A stretch of DNA of 64,000 nt from Cranoglanis bouderius (taxonomy: Eukaryota; Chordata; Actinopteri; Siluriformes; Cranoglanididae). A model generated the notes under the pieces. The model did no database searches, was not told where the DNA came from, and was given only the letters and a program-made list of their open reading frames with translations. The DNA lies in contig CM042555.1 of the NCBI GenBank assembly GCA_023630585.1, positions 13,742,501 to 13,806,500 on the forward strand, read 5' to 3'. Shown here piece after piece: positions 46,291 through 59,855 of the stretch. The translations under genes were made by a program, and so were the position numbers. Every line of letters starts with the position of its first letter. The stretch's first letter is position 1.

Positions 46291-47577
46291 TCTATTTTGT
46301 TGAAGTTATCAGCTGTTCACTGATGGAGACTTGAGTGCAGTACTGTTTGTGGCAATTGCACTTTATCCTGGCAGGCTTGCAGTGGATCCAGAGATTACCC
46401 AGGAACACTGTTCTCAGTGCAGATATACACACCAGACCTTCTGCCTTTTTTTTTTTTTTTTTTTAATCTGCCTTGATCCTTTTGAAGACTAAATTTTATG
46501 GCTCCTATATCTTAAAATCACAGAACTGTCAGACTCAAGATTGGTCATTACTCTAGTTAGCAAAGGATGAGACAAATGTATGAGGAAAGAAAGGGAGAGA
46601 AATGTATTAGGATCATACATTATAAATCTTTTTCTGTTTTTAATAGATGGAAAATAGTCACAAAACCACAGAATTTTGAAGAAGGGTTTTTAAGGATGAA
46701 TTCCAGCATTACACATTGTGCAAACAATTTAGTCTGCTTTTAATTGGGATTTGATCATTGACACATCCTTATGTAGAATAAACTGAATTTCCTCTAAACA
46801 TACAAATTAACCTAAAAAGTTTAGATTATATACCCAGGATTTGCAGTTAGCCTGTGTGTTTGTATCCTGTTAATAACAACTATTATAGAAGCAAGTGCCA
46901 GCGGGGGGTAAGATCAAAACACAGTATATTACTGCCTTTGGTGACTGTTGTATTACAAGAATACTAATAGCAGGCTCGGCCTCCTTCCCTTGCCTGCAGA
47001 AGGGAGTTTAATGAGATACATGCTGGATCAGAGTAATAAAGGGTAACAGAAGCTGACTCAACGCCATTGCATAATGTGTGTTATCTCAGTTGTGTAATCA
47101 TTTTAAAGAGAACAATATTCTGAAATTGTTTTTTTTCTTCCATCATGGTGTCAAGACATCGCAGTAGCCTAGCCATCAGAGAAATCAGGGTCATTTCTAA
47201 AATAGCACAAAATCAGTTATACAAATTTAAGATTTGTTACCATTTAAATGTGTGCATGTAAGCTTCACCTGAGCCTCTGTTCTAATCAGAGAAGCATTTA
47301 GAATTGCCACAGCTTCAGTCAGCCACGACACAACACCAAGAACTGCTTCCCACCAGCACAGAGGCTGAAAGCATGCACAGAAAATTATGAATAATAATGG
47401 AAATCAGGTTCTCATAATGAGATCTCCTGAGATTCCAGAAAAGTAAGGGGGAGTTGGAGTATGTCACAATAATGATGTGGTTACTGTGTTTTTTAATTGA
47501 GGTTTTTTTTAAAAATCTAAATTAACAAAATAATGTGTGAATCTGAATACATTCTGTATGTATCTATGAGTTGGAAT
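46291..47577. other. non-coding stretch upstream of c1qtnf4
   Basis: T-run at about 46447-46464. No recognised exon or family. Confidence 0.35.
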
Positions 47578-48023
47578 CACAAAGTTGGAAGCAAAGGATG
47601 TCTTTCTATGTTGTAGCATTACAATTTCCCTTCACTGGAACTGAGGGGTCCAAACTTGTTCCAGCATGACAATGCCTCTGTGCACAAAGCGAGCTCCATG
47701 AAGACTTGGTTTGCCAAGGTTGCTATGGAAGAACCTGAGTGTCCTGCACAGAGCCATGACCTCAACCCCACTGAACATTTTTGGGATGAATTGGAACGCT
47801 GACTGCACCCCAGATCTCCTCGGGTAACATCAGTGCTTGACCTTACTAATGCTCTTGTGGATGAATGAGCAAATCCACTCAGCCACGTTCTTGGAAGAAC
47901 GTTCCTTCCCTGAAAAGTGGAGATAAATATAACAGCAAATCAGGACTAAATCTGGAATAGGATGTTCGAAAAGTACATATGGGTGTGATGGTCAGGTGTC
48001 CACATACTTTTTGCCATATAGTG
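47578..48023 (+). mobile_element. Tc1-derived element, 5'-truncated, copy 3 of the ACTATATGGCC family
   Basis: The left end is missing. The right end GCCATATAGTG is followed by TA. The plus strand keeps a better preserved transposase tail: LFQHDNASVHKASSMKTWF (second Asp region) and DLNPTEHFWDELE (Glu region), then an in-frame stop after ELER. Confidence 0.8.
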
Positions 48024-49192
48024 TATACCTCTTTCTACCACAAGATGTTTAGTTTTTCTGGTCAGATCTGTCTGGCTCTATGTGCATGTTCAAGTCAAGG
48101 TCAACTACTGAATCATTCAGTGTGTGGACTGTAGTAATGAGGATTCCAGCTCTTTTTAGTGAGTCAGATCATTTGGCTCAGCTCAACATAAGAGCTGACT
48201 CTTTCAACTCCCAAAGGCTAGCTGCGATTGCTTTATGCAGCTCAGATTGTTTTATGTAAATCATATTCTATTAAACAAAATAACATTACATTGCATTTCA
48301 TTTTTTAAATAATTGAAATGATTTAAATGAATTAATTGTAAAATCAGCAACGCACTACAAATTTGCATTGACCGATAGAGTAAGCATAATGTAATTGTTC
48401 CTGCTCTGTCTGTACTTTAAAAAAGAAGAAGCATTTTCATTCATCCTGATAACTGATACTTAGACTTGACTACATACAATACATCAACAAACAACATTGC
48501 ACTCATCCATCTCAGTCACTCGGCCTCATACACACAGCTTATAGCTTATATTATAAACAAATGAATCACCATTCAAGATAACATACAGCTCAGACACTGA
48601 AAGAGGGTTCCATAGAAACATTGTTACACTGTAAGAGTAACAGTATTGCTTACAGCAACAAAAAACATGTCATGTATGCGAGTCGGCTCTCAGTGTTCAC
48701 ATTGGCACTTGTGGACTGCTCTGTGTTCTGAATACAAAATGCCCCCTTTTTAAGCTAACATGGATTCATTTTTCAAAATGTGAATTCAGCTGCATGTCCA
48801 GGCTCTACTGAAACACAAAATAGTGAATTAAATGAGATAGTGGAGAGAATATATAGGCAATGAAATAGTGGCAGAGGAAAAAAGAGAGCCATTTCCACCT
48901 GGGCTGGGTTTTGATGAGAAAAAAAATCAATTGAGGCTGAAATAGCTCAATACTTGGCTAAAACCAATTATTTCAAAGTAATTTGTAAAGTAAAGTGTGT
49001 CTTTCGGTTTCAGGCAATTGAGCATTACAGGTAGAATTAATACAGTGTTGCACTGACGGCTTGCTTTACTGTTATATCAATTATGTCAAGAGTATGATTA
49101 CTGATAAAACAGTTTCCCAAACATGTCTACACAGCTGCAGTAATTTAATAATGACCTACCTACAGAAAATATTGTGTGTGTGTGTGTGTGTA

Positions 49193-49243
<51 letters not shown>

Positions 49244-50224
49244 GCTTGTGGGGGATGGAGGATTACAAAAGGTCTCTGTACTGAGAGCACTGCACCATTG
49301 TCTAAGGCTCCTATTTCTCTCTTTCTTTCTCCGTCATGCATATACAATTGACTGTCTATCACATACACATCTGACTATCCTTATGAGGACCTTCTACTGA
49401 AGGACCCTGTTTAACTCTCTTTTTTCTACCTCTCTCTCTTTTTTTTTTAGCTCCCTCTTTGAATTTCTCTATAATTCTATCAGCTCTTTTTGCCATAGAG
49501 CTTCTCAGTAGTCCTTTTATTTTCACTAAGTTTATAGGCCTACTTCTGTGTTGCAAAATTCATCCCTGTGTCTTGGTTGTGTTTTGGGAAAAGTCACCTC
49601 ACTACTTGCCTGTGTGATTATTTGAATCATGCATCCAATTTTAGCAGTACTAAAGCAAAGTTTTTTTTTCCTCTTTGAAGAATTCAAAATTGTCAAAATT
49701 GAAAATAAAGTGTGCATGTCAGAGAAAGTAAGCAGTAGACAAATCTTATTTGAAGATTTGGAGAAAAACTGAAAAATTCACAAAGACTAGAAGAGAAGGA
49801 TATAGGATGGAAAGGCATATAAGATTTTTACATGTCACTACCAAAATTTTGCTCCTAACTTGCTGCTGAAAAACATTTGCAAGATACATGAACAAACACA
49901 CAGGTTAACAAGCATAATGTTGAGAGAAATGTGAAAATATTGAGTTACCGTGACAACCGATCACTACTTAAGTGTCTGGGACTTTCTGGTGATAAGTCAT
50001 ATGCAACTAGGATAGATGAAATATATTAGTCCAGCGAATACCAATGTAGTGAAGTTCTGTCACATCCACAGAAATAAGTGCAAGTCCACAAACATAAAAG
50101 AACATACAGATACAGAGAGACAGAGAGATATATATACAAACACAAAGAAGGACAGAGGAAGACAGATGCACAGAGCTGTACATACAAACAGGTCACAAAT
50201 TAAAGTAAAAAAAAAAATAAAAAA
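48024..50224. other. non-coding stretch with a (TG)n microsatellite
   Basis: (TG)n at 49174-49241 with a TATGTATG interruption. The rest has no recognised gene. A GAGCCGACT-like repeat fragment may be present near 48150-48230. Confidence 0.35.
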
Positions 50225-51205
50225 ATTTAAGTGTCTTAGTAAAGTGTTGGGTCACCACAAGCCACCAAAAGATGGACATTGGTGCAGATTCTACAAGCCT
50301 CTGGAGCTGTACTGGAGTGATGAACACTATTCTTCCAAATATATTCCCTCGGTTGGTGTTTTGATGATGGTGGTGGAGAGTGCTCCAACACATTGCCCCA
50401 AAATCTCCAACAAAAATGTTTCATCACAGGATAAAGGTGATTAGACAGATTAACGCAGTAAATTGATTTGCAGTGATTCCTCCCTCTAAGGGTACAAGTG
50501 CACCCGAACCATGCCTCAGACAAAAATGCCTCAAAAAATGCCTCAGACAATATAAGAGATAGGCTCAGATAATGTAACCAATGAACCCCCTACCCCCTGA
50601 CACCAAGAGGATAAGCGTTCAAACTACTCTACCACCACACAATCACTCTCCCACTGTTCAAGAATATGGCGAAGGAGGACAAATCTGACCACATAATTTT
50701 TTTCATATCTCTCTAGTCCAGTGGTTTTGCACCATTGAACTCTCACATTTTGTAATTGTAACCCTCTTTGTAATGAGGTGTTTATGCACTGCAACACTAC
50801 TATTACATCCCTCTCTATATAGTTAATGATAGACTGTTCTTGCTGATGGCTGGTTGCGTTCTGCATTGACATTTTCGCCTTCTGCTCTTCTGTTTTTCCT
50901 TACATATCACACTATTGCATGAGCATTAAATGTGTGCGTTCGACCGCAGTTTCCAACCTTATGTACTGATGCCTTTCACACAGATCAAAATGCAGATATC
51001 ACACATTGTTCCAACTGAAATACAGCCAGCTGAACAGTGACTGAGGATCCTGCCTTAACCCATGCCCCAATAATTAACCCTCTTTCACAGTCACTTAGAT
51101 ATTTTCCTCTTGCCACCTTGTTCCAAAATTAAGGTCAACTCAGCATCTTCATACATGCCACAGAGTATGGATGTTTATTGTTTAATTGTATAATGCAGTA
51201 TAAAT
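50225..51205 (-). mobile_element. decayed Tc1-like element (minus), internally deleted
   Basis: The reverse complement matches the family at 38190-40489. The C-terminal end lies at 50225-50410 (GGTGTTTTGATGATGGTGGT strand-wise), with deletions near 50410 and 50540-50640. The N-terminal part lies at about 50650-51190. Many stops. Confidence 0.7.
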
Positions 51206-53217
51206 GCCTAAATCCATCTGTACTTATGTTTCTCCACTCATTTATTCAAGATTTCCCTGTAACTTGTTAGGTGGCAGCAAATAGAGAGGCAATGAGGCAA
51301 GAGGCTATGACCAGTAGGGGCGATTCTGCTATTTATTACTGTAGGGCATGCACAGGGTAGCCCAGCTGAGGCTTTCAGAAAAAAGCAACCACATAGATAA
51401 CACAACCTTTGTTTGAGACTGCAATATCAAGTCAAATAAAATCAGTAAGATTAGGACTTAAATAAAATTGCAACCAAGGATTCTGAAAGAGCTATATGCT
51501 GTAGGATCTTTGCCAATTCTGTTTTTATGCAAATGCTTATACATTCATCATTAAATCAGATTGCATACATTCTATAGAATTACTAAGGCATATTATTATT
51601 ATTACACACATAACAGTATTATTTGAGGGGAAAAAAAAGCAATATCATATCTGTTTAAAATGCATTGATGTGTACTGCATTTTAAAGGGATTTTTGACAG
51701 CTAATTAGATTTTGAATTTGTTTACTCTCTTCTCTGCTAATGCGGTGTTATCTGAGCCTTCTGCAGATTTGCTCATGAAATGTATAACAGAGTGTAGCAT
51801 TCAACAAAATTTCGTCATTAGCACGAAGGGCCAACAGATTCATTCTTTTGACTCACAAATAGTTTATTGTAACTCTTTCCCACAGACTTTAGACTTTTCT
51901 TTCCAGTTGTGGTTTCACTGTGTTGTTTTAACCAGCAATAGCTTGTGATCATAGATTTTTTTGGGGCAGAACAAGATTAGTAACAATGTAGTCTCGAACA
52001 AAATTAAGCCAAGAGATGATCACACTTGAATTTTTAGAGTAACCCCATAATAGGCATTTAATAATCGACAACTTTCAGCCTGTTTGTAGCATTTTACACA
52101 TACCTTTGTTCAAGTGTGTTCAGTACAGCACGTGTGTGTTACCAGTGTGTGCACAGAAGAGCTAATATCATTAACCAGGGTTGCCAGGTTTCAACAAAAT
52201 TTCCAGCCCAACTAAAACTCAAAAACCACACAAAGACCTGCTTTGGAAACAAGGTCAATGTGGTCAATATTCTGGTGTACGGACATTACCCACTCCATAA
52301 TCCTCCTTTCCGTCTCCCAATCTTTGCAATATATCTTATAATAGAAATAATTCTGTACATCATAGACGCAGTCTGCACTTACACTTTGCCTTTGTTTGTG
52401 GAAATCTATTACATTTAATTCTGACTGTTTGCAATAAAATAAGATCTTGGTGGCCACTGAGTATTTTTAAACTAGTCCAATTTGGTGTGCAAGGTCCAGC
52501 ATGATTCCTGCCCCAATGGACCCCTATTAGCACTTGTTGCACCACCAGGTGCAATATTAACTCTAAGGAGCTAAATGGGGTCAGTGAGCATGCTGCCCCA
52601 TGATTGCACAACATCTATAAAGGCAACCAAATCAATGGAACATCAGTTTGTATCAGTCAAATAGCAAAAATGTTTTAATTGTTGGTCACTCCAAAGTGGT
52701 AATTAGTATTTCAATTGAATTTAAAATGCATGGAGTTGTGAATGATGACTTTATAAAGATTAACATTTTCTGAACAGCTGATATAGCATGTGGTGGGGCT
52801 CTGCCCTACAGGATGAGCTGCCACTGGTTTTAAATATTAAGGTTTGTGCGCCTTGCCAGAAGAGCTCAGCAATATGAGATTAACTATGAAGTTTTTCAGT
52901 TTTTCAGTTTTACTGACAAACCACTCAGTCCGCAGCTCTTTCATTTGCTTCAAGGGGAAATCCCTCAAAGGGCATTAAACATCCTTTTCCTGTAATGTAT
53001 TGGCTACTAATTGCATGTGAGCCTCCTGAAGTTACATTACCAATTGTGTTCAATTTTCCTGTTTATGGATGATTTTTTTTCATGATTTAAAAACATCATA
53101 TCATAATGTATGAAGTTCTCTACTCAGTTCTGCCTACGTAGTGTATTTAACATATTCACATATGTGCTATATTTTGCCACATTACATATTTGCTGAGACA
53201 TGCAAACACTGCAAAAG

Positions 53218-53299
<82 letters not shown>

Positions 53300-54374
53300 A
53301 GTGTGTTCTTTAATGGCCTTTGGATGGTTAATAGTCCTAAATGTCTAAAAAAGTTTCTACTTGGAACCGTTTCTGAAAGGAAACTCTTTGGTGTAAGGTT
53401 CTACACAGATCCGTTAAGTGCTCCCCAAGAGCCACCAACCATTAAGTGTTGTATGTTGTATGGTGATATACAGTATAGGCTAACTATGAGATGTCTTTTT
53501 TGCAAGGCTTATCATTTTACAGAAAATTATTAATATGCATGAACATATTAATAATGGTATGAGAGGGAGATAACTGTACTTATGACATTTTCTGATTCAT
53601 GTACACTTTTTCATTTTCTTGTGGCTGTATAATTTTAATGTGTTCTACCAATTATTCGATGAACCCTGGCAAGCTTGCCCTCTGCATGAAGGCAGCCTGT
53701 TTGTTTATTATTTCCTGACAAGCGGTAGGGAAATAAATCTGCAGATGATGTAAGGTGATATATCTACTAACACTGTTTGATTTATCTGCTGATGGATGCT
53801 TAATGGTTTCAAATCAGCACTGCTGTGCTGTTGCCTCTTCCCTGTTGCCAAGAAACACAACAACTTTTGGAGTCCCTCATGAGGGACAAATATTATGCTC
53901 TTTCTATCACCGTACCAGTTAAGCAGCCTATTATCATTTAAATTGTCCAAAAAATTCTCTGTTCCTCTCTGTTCCTTCTCTGTTCTTCTGTTAAGTATCT
54001 AACTTCTCCTATAGATTTGTGGAGCTCTGAGCACTCATTAGGACACTTGAAAACTTCCTTTTACTCTGTAAAAGTAGGACATATCTGCTCTGAGAGGCTA
54101 AATAGATATAGACTCCGGATTGATGATGGACAGTAGGGAAGTATCATAGGATGAAACCGAGATGGGGAAGGATGAGTGACTGACGCTGGCTCCGAGGAAG
54201 TAACAGATCACTGGGCAGGAAATTGGTCATGTGACTGAAACTGGGAGAGATGCAATGGATAGTTTGTGCTTAGTCAGAACAATCAGAAAATCTGGAACAG
54301 TTGTACATGCTTAGCTATTAGCTGGCTGTCTATTAAGGAGAGAAGGGTATTGTTTGAATCCACTGTATTTGACA
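51206..54374. other. non-coding stretch with a (CA)n microsatellite
   Basis: (CA)n at 53224-53297. No exon was recognised. Confidence 0.35.
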
Positions 54375-54381
54375 CAAAAAA

Positions 54382-54468
<87 letters not shown>
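54375..54468. repeat. A(n)-(TA)n-T(n) palindromic tract
   Basis: About 24 A, then about 27 TA units, then about 14 T. The whole 94-bp tract is self-complementary. Confidence 0.95.
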
Positions 54469-54776
54469 AAATAAAAAAATAAAAATGAGAAAAAAAATAC
54501 AAATTCTGCAGGCAGAAACATCTTGGTCACACTGGTTTGAGCTGATAGGAAGTCTACTGTAACTCAAATAAGCACTCTTTACAACCTTAGAGAGAAGAAA
54601 ATCCTCTCAGCTTGAACTTTGAGGTGGATAGGCTACAACAGCAGAGAACATCAAAGTATACCTCTGTCAGAAAAGAACAGCAATCTGAGGCTACAGTGTG
54701 CACAGGCTCACCAAAATGGGACAGTTGAAAATTGGAAAATCATTGCCTGTTTTTTCCCCCCAACATGTAACTGTCT

Positions 54777-55060
54777 ATTTCATCCCAAAGGTGATCAGTG
54801 GGATTGAGAACAGGGCTCTGTGCAGGCCACTAGAGTTCTTCCACTCCAACCTTGGCAAACCTTCATGAGCAAAAGACTTCATGGAGCTTGCTTTGTGCAC
54901 AGGTTCATTGTCATGCTGGAACAGGTTTAGGCCTCTTGGTTCCAGTGAAGGGAAATTGTAATGCTACAGTGTACAAATACATCCTATACAATTGCATGCT
55001 TCCAACTTTGTGGCAACAGTTTGGCGAATTACCACATATGGGTGCAATTGTCATATAGTG
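54777..55060 (-). mobile_element. Tc1-derived element, copy 4 of the ACTATATGGCC family (minus)
   Basis: The right end is CATATAGTG followed by TA. The minus strand reads the family in order: GTGGCAACAAAG-like left part, CATTACAATTTCCCTTCACT, CAGCATGACAATGAACCTGT, and ends near TTTGGGATGAA at 54777-54787. The other terminus is missing. Confidence 0.75.
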
Positions 55061-55074
55061 TAGCAAGGCACCAT

Positions 55075-55240
55075 TCACACACTCATTCACAACTAGGGGC
55101 AATGTAGTGTTGCCAATTCAGCTACCAGCATGTTTTTGAGAGGTGGGAGGAAACCAGAGAACCCAGAGGAAACCCACACAGACACAGTGAGAACATGCAC
55201 AAAAACACTGAGCAGTGACAGCAGCTCTACACATTTTTAA
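55075..55240 (-). repeat. SINE-like fragment (minus)
   Basis: GGTGGGAGGAAACCAGAGAA, AACCCACACAGACACAGTGA and GAACATGC in this order are the reverse complement of the middle of the same SINE type as 43616-43850. Confidence 0.55.
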
Positions 55241-57342
55241 AGAATTCATTTTTTTGTGTTTAAATAGGTATTAAACAGGTTAGTTAGCTCTAACTAATAG
55301 GGCTGGGTGATATCTAAATATAATTATTATGATATTCCTTTGTTAAAAAGGGGGGGAGGGGCAGGGCGACGACGACTGTATTACGTTGTTTACAGACTGT
55401 CTACAGTGTATGGTTGTCAAAGTAACCTGTTTCTCATTGATCGTGCTGGAATCCTCTTTTTAACTGTCCCACTCTAATCCTCATCCCCCCACACATTTCA
55501 AAAAGTTGCTCAGAATATAAAACACTATTAATAAGCTACTTTGGCTTAAAAATCATCAATCAAGTCTTCGTGGTGAAAATACTCAGCCTGAACAAAGAGC
55601 AGAAAAGAAGAAGAAAGATGTGGAAGTACCTCAGTTTAGAAACTAAAAAGCAACTATATAAAATTACACAATAAATGTCTTTGAGTATCATTAAAATACT
55701 CATAAGGTACAGTATTTTAGGACAGTTTATGTTAGCATGAGGTTGTTGTCTTTACAATACTTTTTCAGAGTGATTTTCATGATGTGACATTATATCATTA
55801 TATATTGCCAGTGTTATGACAGTTGTCATAACGTATAAGCAATAACATACTAGCATCAAATATGATTTAATTTATGCCAGTATTTAACATGCAGCATGAC
55901 AGGTTTATGGTTGGGTCTGTGTCATGCCACAGGGTTCAAGTAAAATGTTACCTCGTTTTGTGATGGTGAGTTGTAATGATATAACAAAGAGAACTCAGGA
56001 GATGTGTGAGAAGGTTTATTATAAAAAAAAAAAAAAAAAAAGTCCTCAATCAGGATCCAGAACAGTCCAAGGTCAATAGATAGAATCCACAATAACCAGA
56101 GATCAGCAGGCAAATCTAAAGAATAGTCAAGAGCTAGACAAGGGTCAAAACATGATGAAGAACATGAAAAAAAAAATGGCTCAGAACTTATATAATAAGG
56201 TGATATAAGTAATGGGAATGAATAGTCTTGACAGATGTGACAAATGAATGTCATTTTGGAAGATGTACAGATGAAGTGGTTGTTCATTCCTGTGTTAAAT
56301 ATTCATTCTGAAATTGGCAGTATTTCTGTTGATTTTACAAGCTGCTCTAGTGGTAGATTCAGGCTATCTGTCATTCAGGGTAGATGTCACAGTATCTGCC
56401 ATCTGTGGCAGCTTTAAGGACTCGTTGTGATGGGACACAACTGCTGCTACACTGCTGCTACACCGTTAAGGTGGTCAAGGTGATGTTGAAAATATAACTC
56501 TCAAGATAAGCCTTCAGAAATCTTATTGTGCAGCTGAGTGTTGACTTCCTATTTGTTTTCATTCATTCATTCATTCATTCATTCATTCATTCATTCACAT
56601 AACCTGGATGGGATGCCAGTCCTTGTTTACAGCAGACTTATTTTGCTGAATTGCTTAACATAAAAAAAGCATAACACTATAACCCACTGTATCATCAAAT
56701 TTTTTACATGATCCAATATACACCCACATTTGACCTTATGCAATTGACTATACTCTCATTAGGAGAGACAGACAGCATGGGTCACTACGCAGCATAGCAG
56801 TCAGATATCTGGAGGTAGTTATTAGTGTCTCCATCCAAGCATCTTGATAAGCCAAGCCAATTTGCATCCAAAACAGATATTGCTGTGGTATGATAAGTAA
56901 TAGACTCAATGGGGCAAACAAATTAAAACCAGTGCATTGTGGTGTCATACAAAATCTTCCCAGCCTGGAACTTTGTAAACCAACTACAGCTGTACATTTC
57001 CAGAGGGAATTTTATTAGGGAAGATGAACTGCTCAGGTTCACAAAGATAACCATGAAGCATTGAATGCACTGTTGCAACTGTTGGTTGTATAAACAGTCA
57101 ACCAAATGACAAACAATAAAGCCCACCTCACCACTTTTTTTTAAAATAATGACTAGTTAAATAAAATTTACTTCATGCATCTCACCATAAATGAATACAG
57201 CACCAATCACAATACCATTGAGCATCATTCATAAAAAATACATCTTATTATAACTGTATATAAATCAAGATGGTCATTGTATAAACCTACAAAGCAATAA
57301 ACTATCAATACAGTCCACTAATAAACTATCAATCCAGTAGAG
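55241..57342. other. non-coding stretch
   Basis: An AGGGCTGGGTGATATC word at about 55300-55315 resembles one end of another fish hAT family; the other end was not found. A-run at 56023-56041; (ATTC)n at about 56558-56597 next to a SINE-tail-like piece. Confidence 0.35.

Positions 57343-57398
<56 letters not shown>
57343..57398. repeat. (GA)n microsatellite abutting a MITE
   Basis: About 56 bp of GA/AG repeats run directly into the left end of the element that follows. Confidence 0.95.
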
Positions 57399-57401
<3 letters not shown>

Positions 57402-57943
57402 TGTGCAAAGGTTTTAGGCACCCTATTTATTTATTTATTTATTTACAAATTTTTTTATAGATTTTTTATTTTATGACTTCTACATTATCAAGTCAGTGCA
57501 AACCACATTTTAGATTCCCAAACATTAGTTTTCTGGCACAAAATTAAATGTTACAGAAAAACGTTTGTAGGTCATTAAAGAAAGCAGCATATTATGTAAG
57601 AGACACTTTTCAGACAAAAAACACAATGAAGGCTGCTGGGTTTTGTGGCAAAAATAAGAAGCAAGTGCGATAGTCAAAGTCTCCAGAAGAACTGTGTCTG
57701 GTTCTGCAAGATTCTCAATAAAACTTACCAGCTCATTTCCTTATAAAGCTGTACAAATTGTGTTATTTCAATTTTTATTTTTTTGTAACATGAACTATTG
57801 ATTTTGTTTCATTTACTACTGTTTACTGCTCTTTACGGTATTTTTTTTTTTTTAAATGTAGAAACATTTAATTTCATTATTTTGAAGGCTTCTTTGCTCT
57901 ACAGCATTTCTTTGCCTGTGCCTAAAACTTTTGCACAGTACTG
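57395..57943 (-). mobile_element. Tc1-type MITE, copy 2 (inverted relative to copy 1)
   Basis: Same family as 2829-3360, opposite orientation, 549 bp. The right end is intact (TTTTGCACAGTACTG, then TA). The left end lacks its first bases, which merge into the GA repeat. Confidence 0.85.
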
Positions 57944-58725
57944 TATGTGTGTGTGTATATATGTATAACAAGCAATGTTAGTCTTAAGAAAATGAATGAA
58001 CTATTTTTCTGATATAATCAATTTTGTTAACTGCACTTATTTAAAGAAGAAAAAAAAAGACAGTGGCAACATAATCACACACCACAAGTGTGTCCTCTGA
58101 GAGTTTGAGCTAGACGAATGGAGTCATTAAAGTCATTCACACACATTCACTTAGCAACCCACCCAACCACGCATTTTCAATTCAGCTATTCATTTTCCAG
58201 TGCAATATGCTTTCTAATGGTCTAATTTGTGATAATAAACATGCTTCACTAATTTTTATATTTGTAATCTTTTCTCTCTCTATTTTTCTCTTAAGAATAG
58301 TCTCATGATTTATTAGTTATATAACTATTTTGTTCTTGTTTTGAGTGACCCAAATATTGGAAAGTAATACTTAACAACTGCTCCTCATCTTTAGTGGGCA
58401 ATGCAGTTAATACCGCAGAAGCCTATATATAAACTGTATGAGGGTTGGATCGCAGAACAAGAAAACAAAAGGCAGAGTGGAGTAGAAACAAAGAATGATA
58501 CATAGATCACATACATTTATCCTTTTATGCCTCCACTTCCTCATTTAGATCAATATATACTAAACACGTGTAATGTGATTATTAACCAAAGACACAATTT
58601 CTCTGTAAAAGATGCAACACAAAATAAAGACACGAGTGAATAGAAATTCCTCATATTTATCTGCTGTTTAAAAATAGCATCAGTCCTATGAGAGCTGGCA
58701 GTCTCACAATGTCTCATCTTTTGCG

Positions 58726-58804
<79 letters not shown>

Positions 58805-59497
58805 GTGAGCTAAGTAGGCTTCTTTGTGGTGTTTATGTCAATTTTATTGTCTCGCCTGAGGGATAGAAGATCAGAGTGTATAGCTTTTGTTAATATCACC
58901 CTTATACATGCTGTGTGTATGTTCAAATCCCCTTCATTACAAAGCCCAGGTTCACCATGTACTTCAATCCAGTTTTTAATGTAGTACTTAATATAGGTAA
59001 CTAAGTACTGCACATGAGAGATACTGTGAGAAAGGAATGGAGATGTTGAGATAAAGAAGCAGTGGAGATCACATAGCATGCAGAAGTATAAACAGGTCTA
59101 CAGATAACCTGTCATCGTATAGCTGTTTGAGATTCTAATCAGCTTCACAGTTTGAATTAAACATGCTAAAAAGAATACATGAACAGGTAACTGCTTTGAT
59201 TGTATGTTTATGCAGACCATAAAAGATGCACACAATGCTGTGATCCACGTTGCATCAGATCAGAGATATACAGATACATAGATTCACAAATAGATGATGA
59301 GATGGATTCACAGATACGTAGATAGAGAGATTATATTCTTTGTTTTTTTTGCTTACCACTGAATTGTAGGTAGAAGGAGGTTTGCATAAAGTTCTGTTAG
59401 TCGTATTGTGTGTTGTCCTTCTCTTTCTCTCCTTTCTCTGCGTGTTTGTTCTCAACCTGCTGCTGATGTCTGGCAAACTGCAGGCATAGCACACACA

Positions 59498-59541
<44 letters not shown>

Positions 59542-59855
59542 CACATAAGCACTGAGAGTCATACATTCATTGGAGGATCTAAGAGAAATCGGGGGCTACG
59601 AGCTGATCGGGGGACTCTGGAGAGGACGAACAAAAGAAATGACCATCTGGGGTGACATCAGGGGGAGAATGTGTATGTGTAAAGAGGCACATATTAAGAT
59701 TCAGGTGGGTATACATCTGAAGAGAATTTATAGATTAGAATAAGCAGGAATGAGCATGGACACTTTTGGGGGTAAATTTTACATTCTGACAGCTGATAGT
59801 CAGCATTAGCAGATAATACAATACTGACATTGTGTACAGTATATTGTTATATGTA
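57944..59855. other. non-coding stretch with two (CA)n microsatellites
   Basis: (CA)n at 58732-58802 with one GCAC interruption, and at 59491-59546. A less AT-rich piece at about 59560-59680 could be promoter or non-coding exon sequence of a minus-strand gene such as c1qtnf4, but nothing specific supports that. Confidence 0.3.

Noticed and set aside
51309..51324. CCAGTAGGGGCGAT as a second CTCF site
   Set aside because: It has one G too few in the core (AGGGGC instead of AGRKGGC); the match is too weak without binding data.
59560..59680. c1qtnf4 5' non-coding exon
   Set aside because: The composition is suggestive, but no clear donor or promoter motif supports it, so it is not called.
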